64,000 nt of DNA from Alkalibacillus salilacus (GTDB lineage: Bacteria > Bacillota > Bacilli > Bacillales > Alkalibacillaceae), in the NCBI RefSeq assembly GCF_030812915.1, contig NZ_JAUSTQ010000003.1, positions 186,001 to 250,000 of the forward strand. The letters are read 5' to 3'. Both the position numbers and the translations under genes were made by a program. Below the pieces are notes generated by a model. The model had not been told where the DNA came from, made no database searches, and was given only the letters and a program-made list of their open reading frames with translations. Shown in pieces: positions 48,068 through 56,560 of the stretch (the first letter of the stretch is position 1; each line of letters starts with the position of its first letter).

Positions 48068-49423
48068 TCACTTCAAATTACTTTTTAATTGTAAACGCGT
48101 TATAAAAAATCCGTCTGCCGCAAAGTCATGCGGAAACAATTGTAATCCAAACTCACTCAAGCCTGATAATGACTGACAAGACTCAGGAAGTTCATCGAAG
48201 AAACTCGGGTCCACTTCTAACTGAGGCACTCGTTCTAATAATGCCTTGATCTGATGCTCATTTTCTTCTTGGTCTACCGTACAAGTACTATAAACGAATT
48301 TACCATCTTCTTTTAGTAACGGAATAAGTGCATCAAGAAGTTGTCGTTGTACATCAGCTAGTTCTGAAATATTTTGTTCAGACTTTTGATACTTAATATC
48401 TGGCTTACTTCTTAAAACACCTAAGCCTGTACATGGTGCATCAAGTAAAATGCGATCAAACGATCCATTTTCGTGCTGTTTATGCAAATGTCGGCTATCA
48501 GAAGGATTTGTAATGATGTTATTTAACCCTAATGTTTCAGCCTTGTCTTTTATGAGTTTAATTTTAGATTCATGTAAGTCATAAGCATATAGCGTTCCTT
48601 CTCCAGCCATTTTTTCAGCCATATGCGTTACTTTTCCGCCAGGTGCACTACAAGCATCAAGCACAGTCATTTCAGAGGACGGATCAACCATTTCTGAAAC
48701 AAGCATTGAGGTTTCATCCTGAATAGTTAACTGATCAGGAAAGAGACTGCTTTCTAACACATTTCCTTCTATTACGATTAATCCTTGTGACGATAAACGA
48801 GATGGCATGGTTTTGATTCCTTCTTGTTCTAAATGTGATATGGCTTCATCTCGCTCGATTCTTAATGGTTGAACTCGCACTGATACACGTTTTGATTCAA
48901 TATTGGATTCACACATTTTTCTCGTTGTCTCAAAACCATATTGTTCAACCCAGCGCTTCACCATCCATGTTGGGTGGCTGGTACTGACCGCAAGTTTTTT
49001 GATAGGGTCGTCAATTGTATCGAGTGACGGGATTCCTTCTCGTTGAACTTGACGCAAAACACCATTAACGAATCCGCTAATCCCTTTATGGCCTCTTTTT
49101 TTGGCAATGGTTACAGCTTCATTGATGACTGCATGATCAGGAATTCGAGATAAATAAATCGTTTGATAAAGAGATAATCTGAGTAAGATTCTGACCCAAG
49201 AATCAAGTTTTTTCTTACCAACGAAGTGTTTTAAGTAATAATCTAGTGTCATTTGACGTTGTAAGGTGCCATAAACAATTTCAGTTAATAATCCACGGTC
49301 TTCTCGTTTTAAATCATGCTTTGAGATTGTTTGATTAATTAAAATATGGCTAAAACTTCCGTCTTGATTCACTCTTTCTAGTAAATTTAATGCGATTTCG
49401 CGTACTGTTTTCGTCTCTGCCAT
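48068..49423 (-). CDS. rsmB: 16S rRNA m5C967 methyltransferase RsmB
   Basis: Methylates C967 of 16S rRNA. The 451-aa protein has an N-terminal NusB-like RNA-binding domain (1-140) and a C-terminal SAM domain with VLDACSAPGGKVTHMAE, DAPCTGLGVLRSKPD (first catalytic Cys) and STCTVDQEENE (second Cys). It follows fmt closely, as usual. Confidence 0.97.
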   Translation of the reverse strand: MAETKTVREIALNLLERVNQDGSFSHILINQTISKHDLKREDRGLLTEIVYGTLQRQMTLDYYLKHFVGKKKLDSWVRILLRLSLYQTIYLSRIPDHAVINEAVTIAKKRGHKGISGFVNGVLRQVQREGIPSLDTIDDPIKKLAVSTSHPTWMVKRWVEQYGFETTRKMCESNIESKRVSVRVQPLRIERDEAISHLEQEGIKTMPSRLSSQGLIVIEGNVLESSLFPDQLTIQDETSMLVSEMVDPSSEMTVLDACSAPGGKVTHMAEKMAGEGTLYAYDLHESKIKLIKDKAETLGLNNIITNPSDSRHLHKQHENGSFDRILLDAPCTGLGVLRSKPDIKYQKSEQNISELADVQRQLLDALIPLLKEDGKFVYSTCTVDQEENEHQIKALLERVPQLEVDPSFFDELPESCQSLSGLSEFGLQLFPHDFAADGFFITRLQLKSNLK

Positions 49424-49427
49424 CCTA

Positions 49428-50369
49428 TCACCCTAATTGATCGCCAACAGTAAAGAAGTCTGCTGAACCTCTTAGAAAGTCGACAGTTTTCATGCGTTTC
49501 TTACCTGCTGGTTGAATTTCAGTTAATCTAAGTATGCCACCATCACCCGTTGCAATATCGACACCTTTATCAACGTCTACAGCAACTATGGTGCCTGGTT
49601 TTTGATTCGATTTATCGTTTATTTTTTCAGCAGACCATATTTTAATTGTTTGGTCATGGTATGTCGTAAAAGCAACAGGCCAAGGATTCAAACCTCGTAC
49701 TTGATTGTATATATTCTGTTGTGTATCTGCGAAATCGATACGTTCAACTTCACGTGTGATGTTCGGTGCATAAGTTGCGTCTTCGTGATTTTGTTCGGTC
49801 GGTTCAAGAGATCCTTCAAATAATTGTGGAATCGTTCGCATCAATAATTGGCTACCTACTTCAGCCAATCGATCATGTAAATCACCGACAGTATCATGAT
49901 CGTGAATAGAAACTTTTTCTTGCGATAACATTGCACCTGCATCCAATGCTTTCACCATATACATAATGGTAATGCCTGTCTCTTTTTCGCCATTTAAAAT
50001 GGCATAATGAATAGGGGCACCACCTCGTAATTTTGGTAATAGTGACGCATGGACATTTATACAGCCATATGGAGGGCTTTCTAATAATGGTTCGGGTAGG
50101 ATTTGCCCATAAGCAGCTGTAACGATTAAATCAGGATGATAGTCAAGAATCGTTTGATAATCATGTTTAATTTTTTCAGGTTGTAGTACTGGAATTTCAT
50201 GTGATTGAGCAAACGCTTTAACTGGTGATGGCGTTAACTTTTTCTTTCTTCCTTTAGGACGGTCAGGTTGTGTGACTACAGCTACCACATCATAACTAGA
50301 TTCGATTAGTTGTTCTAATACTGGAACACTGAAATCAGGTGTCCCCATAAATACAATTCGTTTCGTCAT
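49428..50369 (-). CDS. fmt: Methionyl-tRNA formyltransferase
   Basis: Formylates initiator Met-tRNA. The 313-aa protein has the N-terminal catalytic domain (FMGTPDFSVPVLEQL, DLIVTAAYGQILP, NVHASLLPKLRGGAPIHYAI with the catalytic His) and a C-terminal OB-fold domain (NQVRGLNPWPVAF). Its common partner def, for the deformylase, is not between priA and fmt here; the gap is only 27 nt. Confidence 0.98.
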   Translation of the reverse strand: MTKRIVFMGTPDFSVPVLEQLIESSYDVVAVVTQPDRPKGRKKKLTPSPVKAFAQSHEIPVLQPEKIKHDYQTILDYHPDLIVTAAYGQILPEPLLESPPYGCINVHASLLPKLRGGAPIHYAILNGEKETGITIMYMVKALDAGAMLSQEKVSIHDHDTVGDLHDRLAEVGSQLLMRTIPQLFEGSLEPTEQNHEDATYAPNITREVERIDFADTQQNIYNQVRGLNPWPVAFTTYHDQTIKIWSAEKINDKSNQKPGTIVAVDVDKGVDIATGDGGILRLTEIQPAGKKRMKTVDFLRGSADFFTVGDQLG

Positions 50370-50396
50370 AGCAAACTCCTTTATATATGCTATTGA

Positions 50397-52805
50397 TTAC
50401 ATAAAATTATAAGGTTCAAAATCAACCGTTAATTGTAAATCATCTTGGTTCATTTCTTTTTGAAAATGGTTGAGAACATTTGATAACGCTGCCTCTACAT
50501 CTTCTCTTTCTCTATATTTTATCATGCATTGGTATCGATAGCGATCTTTAATCCTTAACATCGGTGATTGTGTTGGTCCTAACATTTCTGTCGTATCACC
50601 TAAATCACGACCAAGGATTTGAGCCACTCGTTTTGAAGCATCGACTGCTTTCACATGGTTAGTATGAGATAAATTAATTAAAACTAGATAATAATATGGT
50701 GGATATCCAAACCGTTTACGCACTTGCATCTCGCGTAAATAAAATGATTGATAATCATAATCCGCCGCCATTTCAACTGTATAATGCTCTGGTGTATAAG
50801 TTTGTACCACAACTTCACCTGTTAATTCATGTCTCCCTGCACGACCACTTACTTGAGTTAATAATTGAAATGACTTTTCGGCAGCACGGAAATCTGGCAA
50901 ATGAAGTAATGCATCAGCTGCAATCACACCAACAAGTGTTACATTTTCAAAATCCAAGCCTTTTGCAATCATCTGCGTCCCAAGCAATATATCTGCTTCC
51001 CTGTTAGCAAATTGATTTAACAAGCGCTCATGTGCACCTTTGCGACTTGTTGTATCAACATCCATACGAATGATACTGGCGTTTTGAAACTGTTCTTGCA
51101 AGGCCTCTTCGACTTTTTGGGTTCCCGTACCAAAAAAACGAATGGCATCACTTTCACAACTCGGACAAATATTTGGCATCGGCCGTTCATCGCTACAATA
51201 ATGACATTTCAACTTATTTTGAGTTCTGTGATAAGTCATGGAAATATCACAATGCTCACATTGGATCGTCTCACCACATTCTCGGCACATCACAAACGTG
51301 GCATACCCTCGTCGGTTGAGTAATAAAACGACTTGTTCACGGCGTTCAATTCTCGCATTGATTTTATCAACTAACGTATCAGAAAACATCGTGCGGTTCC
51401 CTTTTGCTAGTTCTTCGCGCATATCTACTATATCCATTTCTGGCATAGCCTGCTGATTCACGCGTTCTGTCAACTCAAGCAGACGGTACACACCTTTTTG
51501 AGCCCTCGCATAACTTTCTAATGTTGGCGTTGCACTTCCCAAAACGACTGGGCATTGATGAAATTCACCACGGTATTTAGCTACTTCACGTGCATGATAC
51601 TTTGGATAGTCCTCTTGCTTATAAGTGTTTTCATGCTCCTCATCAATAATAATGATTCCTAGGTTATCAAAAGGCGCAAAAATAGCAGATCGTGCTCCTA
51701 CTACTACTTTAACTTCTCTCCGATGAATTTTTCGCCATTCATCATATTTCTCACCAGTTGATAAGCCACTATGGAGCACTGCAACGTCATCACCGAATCT
51801 AGACTTGAACCGTTCAACCATTTGAGGCGTTAAAGAAATTTCCGGTACAAGCACAATCGCTTCTTCCCCTTTATTTAATACTGCTTCTATTGATTGTAAG
51901 TACACCTCTGTCTTCCCACTACCCGTAATACCGTGTAATAGAAAAACATCATGTTTGGTTTCGTGAATATTATTTAGCACAGGATCTATGACATTTTGTT
52001 GTTGATCGGTTAAAGGCAAAGATTCTGTCGCCTCAAATGACCGTGAATGAGGATTTCGATAAATCTCCTTTTGAACAAGATTTAATAACCCTTTTTGTTC
52101 TAGTGATTTTACTGGACTTCTTGTAACACTTAATGTTTCTTGTAATTGTTTTAATCGTACAGGTTGCTCTTGATCCAGTAACCATTCTAGTATATCGTGT
52201 TGTTTCTTAGCCTGATTGGTGAATTCAGTTAATTTTTCTAGAGTGTCAGGTTCACTTAAAGCTAGTTCAACATATGTATCCTTTTTTACTCGATTTTTCC
52301 CTTTAACGACATAATTAATTTCAATAAGGCCTTCTTCGATTTGGCGTCGAATCTGAGAATCGGGAATTTTAGCATCAATTAAGTCTTGAAATGGAAATAC
52401 TTCACGCCCTTGGGAAATAGCTCGCCAATTTTCTGGCAATAATGTTTCTTCAGTCTGTAACCAAACTTCCTTACTATATTTTGCTTTAAAAACGGCCGGC
52501 AACATAGCTTGTAAAGCAGAAATTCGAAAACAAAGCGTTTCATGTTGTAACCATCTCGATAATTGGATTAACTCAGATGTCAGAATCGGTTTGTAATCCA
52601 TCACTTGTTGGATAACTTTCAAGTTTTCAAACTCACTCTCACTTGTTAAATCTACAACAAACCCCATAATTTGCCTTGGCCCAAATGGCACAATGACACG
52701 AATTCCAGGTTCTACGATTGTTTGTAAGTCATCTGGAATTTGATAATCAAACAGAGCGTCAGTTGCAGAGACTGGGACGTCAACAACTACTTTTGCGATG
52801 TTCAC
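50397..52805 (-). CDS. priA: Primosomal replication restart helicase PriA
   Basis: Restarts collapsed replication forks. The 802-aa protein has the 3'-DNA-binding domain (1-105), a winged helix, Walker A HGITGSGKTEVYLQ, motif II IIIDEEHENTYKQ, GSATPTLESY, the two zinc sites (CRECGETIQCEHC and CHYCSDERPMPNICPSC) and the C-terminal helicase motif LTQVSGRAGRHELTG. I use the GTG at 52805 (MNIAKVVVDVPV) preceded by AGGTG, not the GTG 9 nt earlier. It is 9 nt from coaBC. Confidence 0.97.
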   Translation of the reverse strand: MNIAKVVVDVPVSATDALFDYQIPDDLQTIVEPGIRVIVPFGPRQIMGFVVDLTSESEFENLKVIQQVMDYKPILTSELIQLSRWLQHETLCFRISALQAMLPAVFKAKYSKEVWLQTEETLLPENWRAISQGREVFPFQDLIDAKIPDSQIRRQIEEGLIEINYVVKGKNRVKKDTYVELALSEPDTLEKLTEFTNQAKKQHDILEWLLDQEQPVRLKQLQETLSVTRSPVKSLEQKGLLNLVQKEIYRNPHSRSFEATESLPLTDQQQNVIDPVLNNIHETKHDVFLLHGITGSGKTEVYLQSIEAVLNKGEEAIVLVPEISLTPQMVERFKSRFGDDVAVLHSGLSTGEKYDEWRKIHRREVKVVVGARSAIFAPFDNLGIIIIDEEHENTYKQEDYPKYHAREVAKYRGEFHQCPVVLGSATPTLESYARAQKGVYRLLELTERVNQQAMPEMDIVDMREELAKGNRTMFSDTLVDKINARIERREQVVLLLNRRGYATFVMCRECGETIQCEHCDISMTYHRTQNKLKCHYCSDERPMPNICPSCESDAIRFFGTGTQKVEEALQEQFQNASIIRMDVDTTSRKGAHERLLNQFANREADILLGTQMIAKGLDFENVTLVGVIAADALLHLPDFRAAEKSFQLLTQVSGRAGRHELTGEVVVQTYTPEHYTVEMAADYDYQSFYLREMQVRKRFGYPPYYYLVLINLSHTNHVKAVDASKRVAQILGRDLGDTTEMLGPTQSPMLRIKDRYRYQCMIKYREREDVEAALSNVLNHFQKEMNQDDLQLTVDFEPYNFM

Positions 52806-52814
52806 CCTTTTCAC

Positions 52815-54011
52815 CTACATTTCTTTCGTTAAGGTCGACCACAATTGTTGTGCAACTTTTTCTTTAGATTGAAGCGGAATTGATTGATGCTCACCTTTAT
52901 TTGTTAGGACTTCAACAGCGTTCGTGTCCGTCTTAAACCCTTGTTCATCTTGGCTAATATCATTAACGACAATCGCATCTAAATTTTTACGGGCCATCTT
53001 ATCACGACCGTTCTTGATCGCATCATCTGTTTCTGCTGCAAACCCAACGAGGTATTGAGTTGATTTCGCTTTACCTAGAGCTTGTAAAATATCTCGTGTT
53101 CTTGTTAATTCAAGTGTTAAGTCACCTGACTGTTTTTTCATCTTACGGTCATACTGATTGGTTGGCTTATAATCAGCAACAGCTGCGGCACTTACCACAA
53201 TATCTTGATCATTAAAACGAGACATGACCGCATCATACATGTCTTCTGCAGTTGTCACATCCACTCGCTCAATATTAGGAGGCGTTTCCAGTTCGACTGG
53301 ACCACTGACTAATGTGACATTTGCACCTAAGTCACATGCTACTTTAGCAATGGCAAAACCCATCTTACCTGAAGAATGATTGGTAAAATAACGAACAACG
53401 TCAACTGCTTCAATTGTCGGCCCTGCTGTGACTAGTACTTGTTTTCCAGCTAAAGGTTGATAAGAGTTTTGTTTTTCAGTTTGTTCTACCACATCAATTA
53501 TTCGCTCCGGCTCTTCTAATCGACCTTTACCTACGTAACCGCAAGCTAAATAACCATCACCTGGTTCAATAAAGCGGTAGCCGTATGCCTCAAGTGTCGT
53601 TAAATTATGTTTGACGGCTGGATGGTCATACATATGAACATTCATTGCCGGGGCCACATAAACAGGACTTGTCGTTGCAAGTAATGTTGTTGTTAACATA
53701 TCATCTGCTAGACCGTTGGCAACTCGCCCTAATAGGTGTGCTGTTGCTGGAGCTAAAATAGTTAGATCTGCCCAGTCAGCTAAATCGATATGAGCGATTT
53801 TTTCTGGATTTTTTTCATCAAAGGCATCTGTGTAAACGGGATTTCGAGATAGAGCTTGGAATGTTAATGGGTTAACAAATTCCGTAGCTCCTTCTGTCAT
53901 GATTACCTTGACATCATAACCCCGTTGAACTAACTTGCTTGTTAGTGCACATGCTTTATATGCAGCAATGCCCCCTGATACTCCTAGTAATACATGTTTT
54001 TGTTGTTCCAT
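52815..54011 (-). CDS. coaBC: Bifunctional CoaBC (phosphopantothenoylcysteine synthetase/decarboxylase)
   Basis: Two steps of coenzyme A synthesis in one protein. The N-terminal flavin decarboxylase CoaC (about 1-180) has LGVSGGIAAYKACAL and the APAMNVHMYDHPAV motif with the Cys loop DGYLACGYVGKGRL. The C-terminal CoaB (about 190-398) has ITAGPTIEAVDVVRYFTNHSSGKMG-like sequence and KMKKQSGD. The ATG at 54011 has a GGAGG site 8 nt upstream and is preferred over the start at 54035. Repeat E lies upstream. Confidence 0.97.
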   Translation of the reverse strand: MEQQKHVLLGVSGGIAAYKACALTSKLVQRGYDVKVIMTEGATEFVNPLTFQALSRNPVYTDAFDEKNPEKIAHIDLADWADLTILAPATAHLLGRVANGLADDMLTTTLLATTSPVYVAPAMNVHMYDHPAVKHNLTTLEAYGYRFIEPGDGYLACGYVGKGRLEEPERIIDVVEQTEKQNSYQPLAGKQVLVTAGPTIEAVDVVRYFTNHSSGKMGFAIAKVACDLGANVTLVSGPVELETPPNIERVDVTTAEDMYDAVMSRFNDQDIVVSAAAVADYKPTNQYDRKMKKQSGDLTLELTRTRDILQALGKAKSTQYLVGFAAETDDAIKNGRDKMARKNLDAIVVNDISQDEQGFKTDTNAVEVLTNKGEHQSIPLQSKEKVAQQLWSTLTKEM

Positions 54012-54064
54012 GGGTTTCGCCTCCATCTTTAACATGACGTTTAATTCATTACTTTCTACTAAAA

Positions 54065-54271
54065 TCTGTTAAATCTTAGTGTTGATTTTCAATTGATGTA
54101 GCACTGAGTTGTTGAATTGTGAGGAGCGAAGGTGGCGACTCCTGCGGGAAAAGCACGAGTCTCGAGACCCCGCAGGAAGCGCTTTTCTTCCGAGGAGGCT
54201 CGAGCCGTGCCCGCGGAAAGCGTCCACCGAAAGCGGATCACAATATCAACAATGGACTTTAACAAAGCTCA
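54065..54271. repeat. GC-rich palindromic repeat, copy E (inverted) with target duplication
   Basis: A 207-bp copy in opposite orientation to the others, in the 54012-54394 gap between rpoZ and coaBC. Perfect inverted-repeat end at 54108-54122, imperfect partner at 54238-54253. It has both XhoI-like palindromes but lacks the roughly 60-nt hairpin module of copies A, B and D. An arm GCGCTTTTCTTCC sits between the palindromes. It is bracketed by the direct repeat CTACTAAAA at 54056-54064 and 54272-54280, consistent with a 9-bp target duplication. Confidence 0.9.
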
Positions 54272-54276
54272 CTACT

Positions 54277-54310
54277 AAAAAAGAACAACCTGATTATAAG
54301 CAGGTTGTTC
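54277..54310 (-). terminator. Rho-independent terminator after rpoZ
   Basis: Perfect 10-bp stem GAACAACCTG/CAGGTTGTTC (54283-54292 and 54301-54310) followed on the minus strand by T6. It abuts repeat E and lies 84 nt after the rpoZ stop, so it ends the yicC-remA-gmk-rpoZ run. Confidence 0.88.
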
Positions 54311-54394
54311 CTTGATTGGGCCATCATGTTTTGCGCTAGGTGGTGCATAGCTTAATGCCATCTCATCACCAACCTGCATACGCTAAGATACCTA

Positions 54395-54595
54395 TTATTT
54401 ATAGTCTTCGATCGTTAGCTTATCTTCGATGATTTCTTCTAATGCCTGACCAACATACTTCGGTGACTTATGGTCATCAAGCATATAATTCTGTTCATCA
54501 TGCAATTCACGTGCACGACTTGAAGCTGCAATCACGATTGCATATTTTGAGTCAATCTTTTCTAGCAAATTGTCTACTGACGGCTCTAAAATCAT
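54395..54595 (-). CDS. rpoZ: RNA polymerase omega subunit
   Basis: Small assembly subunit of RNA polymerase. The 66-aa protein has the family pattern: [20 protein letters not shown], then [20 protein letters not shown] and [10 protein letters not shown]. Its ATG overlaps the gmk stop by 4 nt. Confidence 0.97.
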   Translation of the reverse strand: MILEPSVDNLLEKIDSKYAIVIAASSRARELHDEQNYMLDDHKSPKYVGQALEEIIEDKLTIEDYK

Positions 54596-55212
54596 AGATC
54601 AACACTCCCTAAAGCTTTTTTATATTGTGAAGCGATACGCTCTCGCTTACAGTGTTCACTTTCAACAATGGATTCAATACGTCTGACTGCTGAATTGATA
54701 TCATCATTTACGACAACATAATCGTATGCATCCATCATTTCAATTTCTTTTTTCGCTTCATATAATCGATTACGAACAATCGATTGATCTTCAGTGCCTC
54801 GATTTATGATGCGATTTTTCAATTCTTCTAAACTTGGTGGGAATAAAAAGATAAACACACCTTCTGGGAAGTTTTCTTTAACTTGCAAAGCACCTTGGAC
54901 TTCTATCTCTAAAAACACATCACGTCCTTGTGCTAATGTCTCTTCAACATATGTCTTAGGTGTTCCATAATAATTCCCTACATACTCAGCATACTCAATT
55001 AATTCATTATGTTCAATCATCTTTTTCACTTCTTCTTTAGTTTTAAAGAAGTAATCGACGCCGTCTTCTTCGCCTTCGCGAGGATGACGTGTCGTAACAG
55101 AAATTGAGTAAGCTAATGCTGGATCTTGATCGAAAAGAGCTTTTCGAACGGTTCCTTTCCCGACACCTGAGGGTCCAGAAAGGATAAACAGAATTCCTTT
55201 TTCATCTTTCAC
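54592..55212 (-). CDS. gmk: Guanylate kinase (GTG start)
   Basis: Phosphorylates GMP to GDP. The 206-aa protein has the P-loop [37 protein letters not shown] for GMP binding, and [16 protein letters not shown]. Start is GTG with AGGAGG upstream. It is placed between remA and rpoZ, the standard order. Confidence 0.98.
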   Translation of the reverse strand: MKDEKGILFILSGPSGVGKGTVRKALFDQDPALAYSISVTTRHPREGEEDGVDYFFKTKEEVKKMIEHNELIEYAEYVGNYYGTPKTYVEETLAQGRDVFLEIEVQGALQVKENFPEGVFIFLFPPSLEELKNRIINRGTEDQSIVRNRLYEAKKEIEMMDAYDYVVVNDDINSAVRRIESIVESEHCKRERIASQYKKALGSVDL

Positions 55213-55223
55213 AAAACTTCCTC

Positions 55224-55484
55224 CTAGTTGTCGATGTTCATATCTTCATTAACGACACGTTGTCCAACTGTTTCCGGTTGTACAGCAGATAAAATAACGT
55301 GGTCACTATCAGTTACGATTACAGCACGTGTACGTCTTCCATATGTAGCATCTACTAACTTATTACTATCACGCGCAACAGTAATAATTCGTTTAATCGG
55401 GGCTGATTCGGGTGATACAATCGAGATAATGCGATTGGCAGACACAACATTACCAAACCCGATATTAATTAATTTCAAATTCAT
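55224..55484 (-). CDS. remA: Extracellular matrix regulator RemA
   Basis: DNA-binding activator of biofilm matrix and osmoprotection genes in B. subtilis. The 86-aa protein is highly conserved: [20 protein letters not shown], then [20 protein letters not shown]. It lies between yicC and gmk as usual. Confidence 0.97.
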   Translation of the reverse strand: MNLKLINIGFGNVVSANRIISIVSPESAPIKRIITVARDSNKLVDATYGRRTRAVIVTDSDHVILSAVQPETVGQRVVNEDMNIDN

Positions 55485-55556
55485 TCTTGTCTCCCCTAAC
55501 TTATTTCTTTATAGATTACTTCTATTATAGACTAAATAAAAGCAAAAACTCAAATA

Positions 55557-56435
55557 TTATTCTATATTTTGGACTTGTTCTTTGATTTTCTCAATAACAC
55601 TCTTTAATGCGATCGCTTGCTTACTTAAGGCAATATCATTCGCTTTCGATCCAATTGTATTCGCTTCACGATGCAATTCTTGAGACAAAAAGTCCAACTG
55701 TCGTCCAACGGCTTGATTAGAAGACAGCAATTCATCTATTTGTTCAGTGTGCGACAAAAGACGTGTCACTTCTTCCGTTATATCTCCCTTATCGGCCAAC
55801 ATTGCCACTTCTTGAACTAAGCGCTGATGATCAATGTCTACTTCCTTCAATGTATCCTGCAGTCGGACTAACACACGATCATAGTAATGTTGTTTAAGCG
55901 TCTCACGGTTATCGTTTAATTCATTTGCTAGCTTTTTAATCTCTTCATTATACTGTAACACATCTTGCCTTAATGTCTCACCTTCATCGATTCTCATTTG
56001 ATAAGCATTGGCGAGCGCTTTTTCCAAAGTAGACCTTATCACTTGTTCTAACGCTTCGTCTACTTGGTTGGATTCATCTTTTTCAAGTAGACCTTCAAGT
56101 TGCAGTAAGTGATTAATCGTTATATCGCCCGGTATCCCTGTTTCGTCTTTAATTTCATGTACTTTAGCTAAATATTGGTTCAATAAAGGCCAATTAACAT
56201 TTATTGTAGGCTCACTCAATGGTTCTCCATTCATTTGAATCCATATGTCTATTCGGCCACGATTAAACCAACTTCGACATTGTGTTTTCATCTGATCCTC
56301 TAAAGCCGTTAATTCTCTTGGCAATTTAAAAGAAAAATCTAAAAAGCGATGGTTCACTGTTTTAATTTCTACAGAAACTTGTCGATCATGATATGTATCA
56401 ACAGCTTGACCATATCCCGTCATACTTTTTATCAC
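55557..56435 (-). CDS. YicC-family endoribonuclease (YloC)
   Basis: A 292-aa protein of the YicC/YloC family, for which RNase activity has been reported. The N-terminus has SMTGYGQAVDTYHDRQVSVEIKT-like sequence, followed by NHRFLDFSFKLPRE; the C-terminus has RQLDFLSQELHREANTIGSKAND. The frame opens at a TTG at 56447; I choose the GTG at 56435, 6 nt after GGTG, which gives the family start. It is divergent from rqcH. Confidence 0.93.
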   Translation of the reverse strand: MIKSMTGYGQAVDTYHDRQVSVEIKTVNHRFLDFSFKLPRELTALEDQMKTQCRSWFNRGRIDIWIQMNGEPLSEPTINVNWPLLNQYLAKVHEIKDETGIPGDITINHLLQLEGLLEKDESNQVDEALEQVIRSTLEKALANAYQMRIDEGETLRQDVLQYNEEIKKLANELNDNRETLKQHYYDRVLVRLQDTLKEVDIDHQRLVQEVAMLADKGDITEEVTRLLSHTEQIDELLSSNQAVGRQLDFLSQELHREANTIGSKANDIALSKQAIALKSVIEKIKEQVQNIE

Positions 56436-56529
56436 TTTAATCACCAACTTTTATTTAGTTGTAACATATTCTCGCATTATTACTAATAACATTTCAACTA
56501 ATTAATGGTATAAAATCCGTAATTGTTCA

Positions 56530-56538
56530 TGCTATACT
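56530..56538 (+). promoter_or_regulatory. Possible extended -10 promoter for rqcH
   Basis: TGC-TATACT, an extended -10 box, 22 nt before the rqcH ATG; no good -35 is visible. Transcription would start only about 16 nt upstream of the start codon. Confidence 0.45.
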
Positions 56539-56560
56539 GAAAACCTATGAGGTGATAAAT

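Noticed and set aside
54109-54315. 68-codon frame across repeat copy E and the rpoZ terminator
   Set aside because: It lies wholly within repeat and terminator sequence and has no ribosome site.
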